Part shown: piece by piece, positions 6,623 to 11,003 of the stretch
How the letters are laid out: every line of letters begins with the position of its first letter
Numbering within the stretch: the first letter of the stretch is position 1
Source: Candidatus Zipacnadia bacterium
Lineage (GTDB): Bacteria > Armatimonadota > Zipacnadia > Zipacnadales > Zipacnadaceae
NCBI GenBank assembly: GCA_029821455.1
Contig: JALGTI010000148.1
Location: 1 to 11,003 of the forward strand
Direction: 5' to 3'
Length of the DNA stretch: 11,003 nt
The notes under the pieces: generated by a model
Seen by the model: only the letters and a program-made list of their open reading frames with translations
The model's database searches: none
Told to the model about the DNA's origin: nothing
Translations under genes and position numbers: made by a program

Positions 6623-6987
6623 ATGACTGAGCGATCCGTAACTCTGGCGATTGCGGCATGCACTGTGCGGCTTGTGCGCAGACCATCGAGAAGGCCCTAC
6701 GCCGCGTGACCGGAGTTGCTGAGGCAAATGCCAACTTCGCCGCCGAGACGGCGCGGGTGACGTTCGACCCCGCCCAGATTAGTATCAAGCAGCTTATCAC
6801 CGCTATCGAGAATACCGGCTACACCGCCGAAGTCGCGCGCGAGCAACCACCGGACGAGCAGGAAAAGGCGCGTACCTCTGAGATCCGCCGCCAGGGTCGG
6901 CTGTTTGTGCTGGGGGCGGTCGTCAGTGTCCCGCTGTTTATCCTCAGCGTCTGGTTCGAGTTTCCGGGGCGACTCTACGCGTTGTGA
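6623..6987 (+). pseudogene. Heavy-metal P1B-type ATPase, N-terminal remnant (frameshifted and truncated)
   Basis: Copper/heavy-metal exporters begin with a ferredoxin-fold HMA domain. The start at 6623 reads MTERSVTLAIA, and the next frame continues GMHCAACAQTIEKALRRVTGV (the metal site is C-x2-C). One base lost near 6650-6657 (probably GGG to GG) separates the two. The HMA fold runs to about 6825 (IENTGYTAEV), followed by a charged linker and a first membrane helix (LFVLGAVVSVPLFILSVWF). The frame then stops at TGA 6985-6987. The remaining helices and the actuator, DKTGT and ATP-binding domains are absent, and no frame in the next 156 bp resumes them. It could instead be a small HMA-plus-one-helix protein, but the helix reads like TM1 of the ATPase. 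It lies 43 bp after hcp. Confidence 0.82.
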
Positions 6988-7143
6988 GCGAGCTATGGTG
7001 GTGGGGAAGGTATGGTGCAGGTTATCCGGGAACTGGCTGCGGGCAGCATCTGGTGCAACTTTACGGCCTTTAGGGTGCCAGCCGTCAACGGCCCGTAGAA
7101 TGACTGTACGTTCCCAGTTGGACGGACGCAGGAGAGCTCAGGC
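6988..7143. other. Unassigned spacer after the ATPase remnant
   Basis: About 156 bp with short open frames in which I recognise no ATPase or other family. It ends in the ribosome-binding site for the next gene. It probably marks the deletion scar of the ATPase gene. Confidence 0.4.
7130..7134 (+). promoter_or_regulatory. Ribosome-binding site of the NapH-like gene
   Basis: AGGAG lies 9 nt upstream of ATG 7144. It argues that translation starts at 7144 in frame 1, although the conserved body of the protein is in frame 3. Confidence 0.65.
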
Positions 7144-8240
7144 ATGAATACATCAGGTAAGCCGCGATCTGCTTCGCGGACGCTAAGACTGCTGTCATTG
7201 ATGGCAGTTTGGGCGCTTATGACATATATTACGGTTTTGCACCAGAAAACGGGTGGTGCAAAGTCGTCGCTGACAGGACCTTCATTCAGCGCACCTTTCC
7301 GTCGGCGATTATCCTTCTACTCGGCACTGTCGCCCTCGCGCTGGTGTTTAGGAGAGCCTTCTGTGGCTGGATATGCCCGCTTGGTGCTATGCAGGAACTG
7401 TTTGCTACATTGGGACGAAGGCTGCGCTGGCGCCGGCCAACTCATGACAACAAGATCGATGGCAGCCTGCGTTGGATGAAATACTTGCTGCTATTCTTCA
7501 TTCTGTTCTTCACTTACCGTACCGGAGAATTGGTCTTTTCGCCCTATGACCCCTGGGCCTCATATGCGCACCTGGCAGGGGGATGGGGTGAGATTTCTGA
7601 GGAATTCCTGATTGGGACCATTATCCTGGTTGCGGCGCTGCTGGGTTCAATGTTTATTGATCGTCCCTTCTGTCGCTATCTGTGCCCGTTAGGGGCACTA
7701 CTGGGCGTCATCTCGAAGCTCGGGGCAGCTCGAGTGGTGCGTAATGAGGAGACTTGCAGGCATTGTCAGCGCTGCGATCAAGTCTGTCCGGTGGACATCA
7801 AGGTGGAGTCGATGGTGCAGGTTCGGACAAGCGAGTGCCTGTCGTGTGGGGAGTGCATAGCTGCGTGTCCGGTTCCACAGACATTGGAGTTCAGAGCCCC
7901 GCGACGGGTGGTCTCCCCGCTAGTGCTGGGCGCAGCAACTCTCGCGATTTTCTTCGGTATAGTGCTGGCCACACAATGCGCCGGAGTGTGGAAGGCCCGC
8001 CCCGATAGCTTGACCGAAATAACGGGACAGGGCGTCACTCTTGATGCCGCGAATATTCGCGGCTTTATGTCGCTTAACGATATCGAGAGAACATACGGTG
8101 TGCCTGCCGGGGAGTTGATCCGACGGCTTGGCCTCCCCGGCGATACCGATCAAACCAAACCAGTCAAAGATGTAATGAAACCTCTGGAGAGGGATGTGCA
8201 GGAAATACGAGATGCGGTTGCCATGTTTATTGAGCAGTGA
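7144..8240 (+). CDS. NapH-like 4Fe-4S membrane polyferredoxin, N-terminal frame disruption
   Basis: Predicted cytoplasmic-membrane electron-transfer protein of the NapH/polyferredoxin type. The start at 7144 reads MNTSGKPRSASRTLRLLSLMAVW; the conserved body is one frame over and ends at TGA 8238-8240. The body has FCGWICPLGAMQE (7359 on) and FCRYLCPLGA (about 7668), membrane helices near 7290-7345, 7476-7520, 7605-7655 and 7910-7990, and two 4Fe-4S motifs (C-x2-C-x2-C-x3-C at 7755-7787 and again at 7836-7868). A C-terminal soluble segment has IRGFMSLNDIERTYGVPAGEL, a pattern I associate with extra domains on such proteins. The switch lies somewhere in 7200-7290; either a one-base loss at TTTGGG or a small deletion would explain it. 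The typical cysteine-containing motif before GAYDIYY is missing. It could feed electrons to Hcp or export reductant; the role is inferred. Confidence 0.78.
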
Positions 8241-8372
8241 TAACCGCTTAACCCAGTCTATTCGCAACCACTGAGTGGCCTTCCACCTGCAGATGTGTAG
8301 AAAGACAAGGAATTATGGGGGTGCCTATAATGAGGCAAACAGTATGGGCCGGTATGGCACTTGTGGGGTTTG

Positions 8373-9374
8373 CTAGTGCTGTTGCCGATTGTCCAGCAGG
8401 CCCCGCAGCTTTGCCTGGACCTGCCGAGTATCTGCGGCCAGCTTCGCCTTCGCTTGCATCCACGTCATCGGTAGGAAATCAACGAGGGCAAAGCAAAGGC
8501 GGCGGGTCTCTGGCTCCAGGGCCAGTGTAGTGAAAACGCCGTAGTTCTGTATGGCCGGCCAGTCCGGGCGTTCGGGTTGACCCATCGCCAACTCCAGATC
8601 TGTGACCTGCTCCGGGAGCAGCACTAGGCCACATGGGCCGGTTACCGGCACGGCTACCACATCACCGGCGCGGTCGGAATACAGAAGCCAGCCTCTCTCA
8701 TCGGGCTCGATGCTTTGGAGTAGGTCCATACGATTCCGGATATCGCGCATCGGCGTGGTGATCCAGCGGTCACGCGGTTTATGAAACGAGTTGGGGTAGC
8801 ACAGTAGTCTTATCTCCCGCGCCTCCGCCTCAGGCAGGTCTACAACTACATAGAGAAATGGATCGAAGGAGAAGGTGCGGAAGCTGGCGCTTACCGTGCC
8901 CGCCGGGTGAGGCCAGATGAATCGCACCCCTGCGCTGCCTTCAGCCAAGTTCATTGCTTCGACAGTCGCCGGCACTTCCACCAGACCCACACCATTGAGC
9001 ACCACGTCTATGAAGCCGCCTAGATACCAATTCGCCGGGGAGGGTGCGCTCATTCCCAGTTGCGCTAGTGTGCCCCCCATTTCTAGGCGGCGCTCCCCAT
9101 CATCATCCAGGGCGCAGGCATACTTCAACTCATAGTCGGCCTCGCCGGTAGTGAGCATGGCCGTTATCTGTTCCACCTCCCGGCCCTTCAACTTACCTTT
9201 GCCGGGTACTGTTTCCGTCTTGATCTCCGCCTTGGCGGCAGCGGCAACCTCCGCCCTGGCTTCAGCGCGTAGTTCGGAGAGCAGATCTTGCTGGCACCAC
9301 GCCGCCATGGCCCCTGCACACATCACCACTGCCAGGCCGATCACTATACATCTACAGCGTCTCGCCTCACCCAT
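8373..9374 (-). CDS. Secreted protein of unknown family
   Basis: 333 residues. It starts with a clear signal peptide: basic MGEARRCRC, a hydrophobic core (IVIGLAVVMCAGAMAA) and a likely cleavage after AMA or shortly beyond. There is no proper lipobox, since the residue before the cysteine is W. The segment after it is alanine/glutamate-rich and probably helical (LLSELRAEARAEVAAAAKAE). The rest is mixed, with many beta-type stretches and a hydrophobic WYLGGFIDVVLNGVGLVEVP. I do not recognise a family or catalytic motif. The start at 9374 is supported by GAGGTG five bases upstream (9380-9385) and shares one base with the stop of the preceding gene (TAATG), so it is translationally coupled to the GH42-like gene. 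A surface or periplasmic role in glycan use is inferred from that coupling. Confidence 0.75.
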   Translation of the reverse strand: MGEARRCRCIVIGLAVVMCAGAMAAWCQQDLLSELRAEARAEVAAAAKAEIKTETVPGKGKLKGREVEQITAMLTTGEADYELKYACALDDDGERRLEMGGTLAQLGMSAPSPANWYLGGFIDVVLNGVGLVEVPATVEAMNLAEGSAGVRFIWPHPAGTVSASFRTFSFDPFLYVVVDLPEAEAREIRLLCYPNSFHKPRDRWITTPMRDIRNRMDLLQSIEPDERGWLLYSDRAGDVVAVPVTGPCGLVLLPEQVTDLELAMGQPERPDWPAIQNYGVFTTLALEPETRRLCFALVDFLPMTWMQAKAKLAADTRQVQAKLRGLLDNRQQH

Positions 9375-9591
9375 TATTGCACCTCGACTATTGCTGTGCC
9401 TGTGACGCCCGTTTCAGCATCACGCGCCGTCAGCTTCCATTTCCCTACCGGGTCGTTCAATGCAAAGTGCATGGTCGTCTGCGCGCGGCCATTTGGTGCG
9501 CGCACCGTGCGGGCGAAGCCCGGGCGCGCTTGCCCATCTGGGTCCTCAGCAGTGAGGCGCAGGAAGTGGGTGCCCAATTGACCGGAGTGTC
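9374..9591 (-). pseudogene. C-terminal tail of the GH42-like protein, out of frame with its body
   Basis: From about 9589 down to TAA 9374-9376 this frame reads SGQLGTHFLRLTAEDPDG, then APNGRA, then FALNDPVGKWKLTARDAETG. This is the typical C-terminal beta-sandwich ending of large beta-galactosidase-like proteins (ALNDPxGxWxLxxxDxxTG). The body of the gene is one frame away and stops after a proline-rich stretch. There is no independent ribosome site or plausible start, so this is the true end of the gene after an indel at about 9578-9593. Confidence 0.7.
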
Positions 9592-11003
9592 ATGCGAACA
9601 CCGCGCACCTCGTAAGGCAATATCGCATACAACAGGATATGCATCGGATCAAGTGTGGCAGTGACAGTCCGTGTCCGCCCCAGCGCCTCGCCCTCACGCA
9701 CATTGTACACAAAGCCTTCTCTGGGCAAGGTGATTGTGGCCTCGGGCTTCGGCTGATGCCAGTCGGCCACATCCGTCTGAATGCTGATAATCACGTGCTT
9801 GCCGTTGCGGTACACAATAATCTCTGCCGGCAAGAATGCATCCTCCTCGTACTCGATAGTAACAGGGGAGGCAAATCCAAACTCGCCCAGGACTTCGCGC
9901 ATGGTCACCGCATTCGCCGCCCGCTCAGCCGGAAAGTTGTCCAGACCGACAACGCTTTCACCATCCAGCACAGGTACCGCGGCCCGGCTCTTGCCATGAC
10001 CATCCAGGAGACCGGGAGCCCGATCATAGACCACGACGCCGCCGGCTGCAGCGAAGGCCTGGATGATGGACAGTTCCAGATCGGAGAGGCAGGTGACACC
10101 GGGCAGTAGCAGCGCTCGATAGCCACGTTCTTTCAGAATTCCGTTCTCCAGTTGCTCCGGCGCAATGCAGTCGTATTGCAGCCCCACATCTTCCACCGCC
10201 TGGATCATTGCGGCGCAATTGCCACCCCAGCTTCCCTCCTGACTCAGTGCAGAGGCCACGTGTAGGCTTGGTTGGGAGATGAGGATGGCGACCCCTGAGT
10301 TGTCTCTCTCGCTGTTCCAGATAAGCTGATCCAGTCCCCGGCGGATCTCAAAGACACCCGCAGCACCGTCAATAGCGCGGCGGCTGAGAGTGTAGTCGTA
10401 ATCGAGGTACGGAAAGTCCTGGTAAGCCTTCGGTTCACCAGAGAAGTAAGCGATGCCGTCAAAGTCGTGCAACAACAGTTTCAGCGGTTGATCGCGATAG
10501 AAACTGCTCCCATGATAACCGACCCAGCATGACAGCAGCGCGCCCGGTTGGCGGAACGAGCGCTGAAATTCACGCTGCAGACCGCGCATGCCTCGGCTGA
10601 TGATCGGTGTTGCTGCGGCGTCACCGTAGCCACAGATGAAGTCAATGGCGCCACACAGGTGATACCAGTCGTGGCCATACCAGGTATCATTTGATTCCGT
10701 ACCGCAGAGGCCGACCTTTGCGCCGGGGTCCATCTCGCGGATCGTCTCCGCGAAATCGGCGAAAGCCACCGGCCCGACTGTGTCCATAAACAGCCGGTAG
10801 TCAACAAACGCGGCTAGATTCAGTTTCGACCAATCTACGTTCGCCAGGTCAATTCCCTCCTGTGCCTGCTCGAGCTGTGCAGGCACCACGTCATCCCAAC
10901 TGGTGAAGTTAGTGCCCCACTGCGCGTTGAGGGCTGTCAGGTCTAGATACTTCTCGCGCAGCCAGATTCGGGACGCGCCAATCGCCGAGTCGGAGTAATC
11001 CGT
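9546..11003 (-). CDS. GH42-like beta-galactosidase trimerisation-domain protein (5' partial, frameshifted near its end)
   Basis: The frame is open at the right edge, so the start lies outside the window; ATG/GTG codons near 10889 are internal. The first visible residues, RIWLREKYLDLTALNAQWGTNFTSWDDV, are typical of the distal part of a GH42-type TIM barrel. FADFAETIREMDPGAKVGLCG and a GYHG-containing segment follow. From about 10320 downward comes a trimerisation/glutamine-amidotransferase-like Rossmann domain (VAILISQPSLHVAS, then YRALLLPGVTCLSD, AAAGGVVVYD). I could not identify the catalytic nucleophile glutamate with confidence; the strand usually bearing it reads LLSCWVGYHG. The last about 11 residues before TGA 9546-9548 are a frameshifted end; the true tail is the neighbouring entry. 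Probable role: extracellular or periplasmic glycan breakdown together with the coupled secreted protein. Confidence 0.68.
   Translation of the reverse strand, partial: TDYSDSAIGASRIWLREKYLDLTALNAQWGTNFTSWDDVVPAQLEQAQEGIDLANVDWSKLNLAAFVDYRLFMDTVGPVAFADFAETIREMDPGAKVGLCGTESNDTWYGHDWYHLCGAIDFICGYGDAAATPIISRGMRGLQREFQRSFRQPGALLSCWVGYHGSSFYRDQPLKLLLHDFDGIAYFSGEPKAYQDFPYLDYDYTLSRRAIDGAAGVFEIRRGLDQLIWNSERDNSGVAILISQPSLHVASALSQEGSWGGNCAAMIQAVEDVGLQYDCIAPEQLENGILKERGYRALLLPGVTCLSDLELSIIQAFAAAGGVVVYDRAPGLLDGHGKSRAAVPVLDGESVVGLDNFPAERAANAVTMREVLGEFGFASPVTIEYEEDAFLPAEIIVYRNGKHVIISIQTDVADWHQPKPEATITLPREGFVYNVREGEALGRTRTVTATLDPMHILLYAILPYEVRGVRMTLRSIGHPLPAPHC

Noticed and set aside
8302..8331. TATAAT at 8326-8331 as a promoter, with AAGACA-like bases upstream
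   Set aside because: The -35 is poor and there is no gene downstream on the + strand; it would only run antisense into the secreted-protein gene.
8322..8337. TGCCT-ATAATG-AGGCA hairpin as a bidirectional terminator between convergent genes
   Set aside because: Only five base pairs and no T-tract on either strand; position is suggestive but evidence is too weak.

Overview
The window (about 11 kb, GC-rich, good Shine-Dalgarno sites) looks like DNA from an anaerobic or microaerophilic bacterium that degrades polysaccharides. The oxygen/nitrosative-stress genes (rubrerythrin-type protein, class I hybrid cluster protein, ferredoxins) argue for an anaerobe. The large secreted-carbohydrate genes on both flanks resemble those of Planctomycetota, Armatimonadota, Lentisphaerota or related uncultured lineages. 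I cannot fix the phylum from sequence alone, and chimeric assembly is a real possibility.

Left flank (1-3121, + strand): a large PcRGLX/YetA-like (PL26-type) exo-rhamnogalacturonan lyase-like gene enters from outside the window. It is broken by a one-base-type frameshift near 133-148 and carries a carbohydrate-binding-like module up to about 2610. It then runs in frame into a fragment of about 200 bp of an IS3-family transposase (about 2611-2814). That fragment joins directly to the C-terminal half of a rubrerythrin (about 2813-3121). Three unrelated gene pieces are therefore butted together.

Centre (3122-8240, + strand): a redox/nitrosative-stress cluster follows a textbook sigma70 promoter (TTGACA-17-GATAAT, 3378-3406), whose -10 box sits inside an inverted repeat. 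The order is: Rrf2-family Fe-S regulator; large ferredoxin-domain protein; 76-residue cysteine-rich zinc-ribbon protein; class I Hcp with all cluster ligands; a frameshifted and truncated N-terminus of a heavy-metal P-type ATPase; and a NapH-like polyferredoxin membrane protein, also disrupted near its N-terminus. The first three genes overlap and are probably translationally coupled. A reasonable inference is that the regulator senses NO or redox stress and controls Hcp and its electron donors.

Right flank (8373-11003, - strand, convergent with the centre): a secreted protein of unknown family is coupled by TAATG to a beta-galactosidase (GH42-like, trimerisation-domain) protein. That gene enters from beyond the right edge and has its own frame break near 9578-9593.

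Recurrent themes are at least four frame breaks, several at short homopolymers, and a sharp three-way junction at an IS remnant. These may be real decay, sequencing error or assembly chimerism; the Rrf2-ferredoxin-zinc ribbon-Hcp block is intact.
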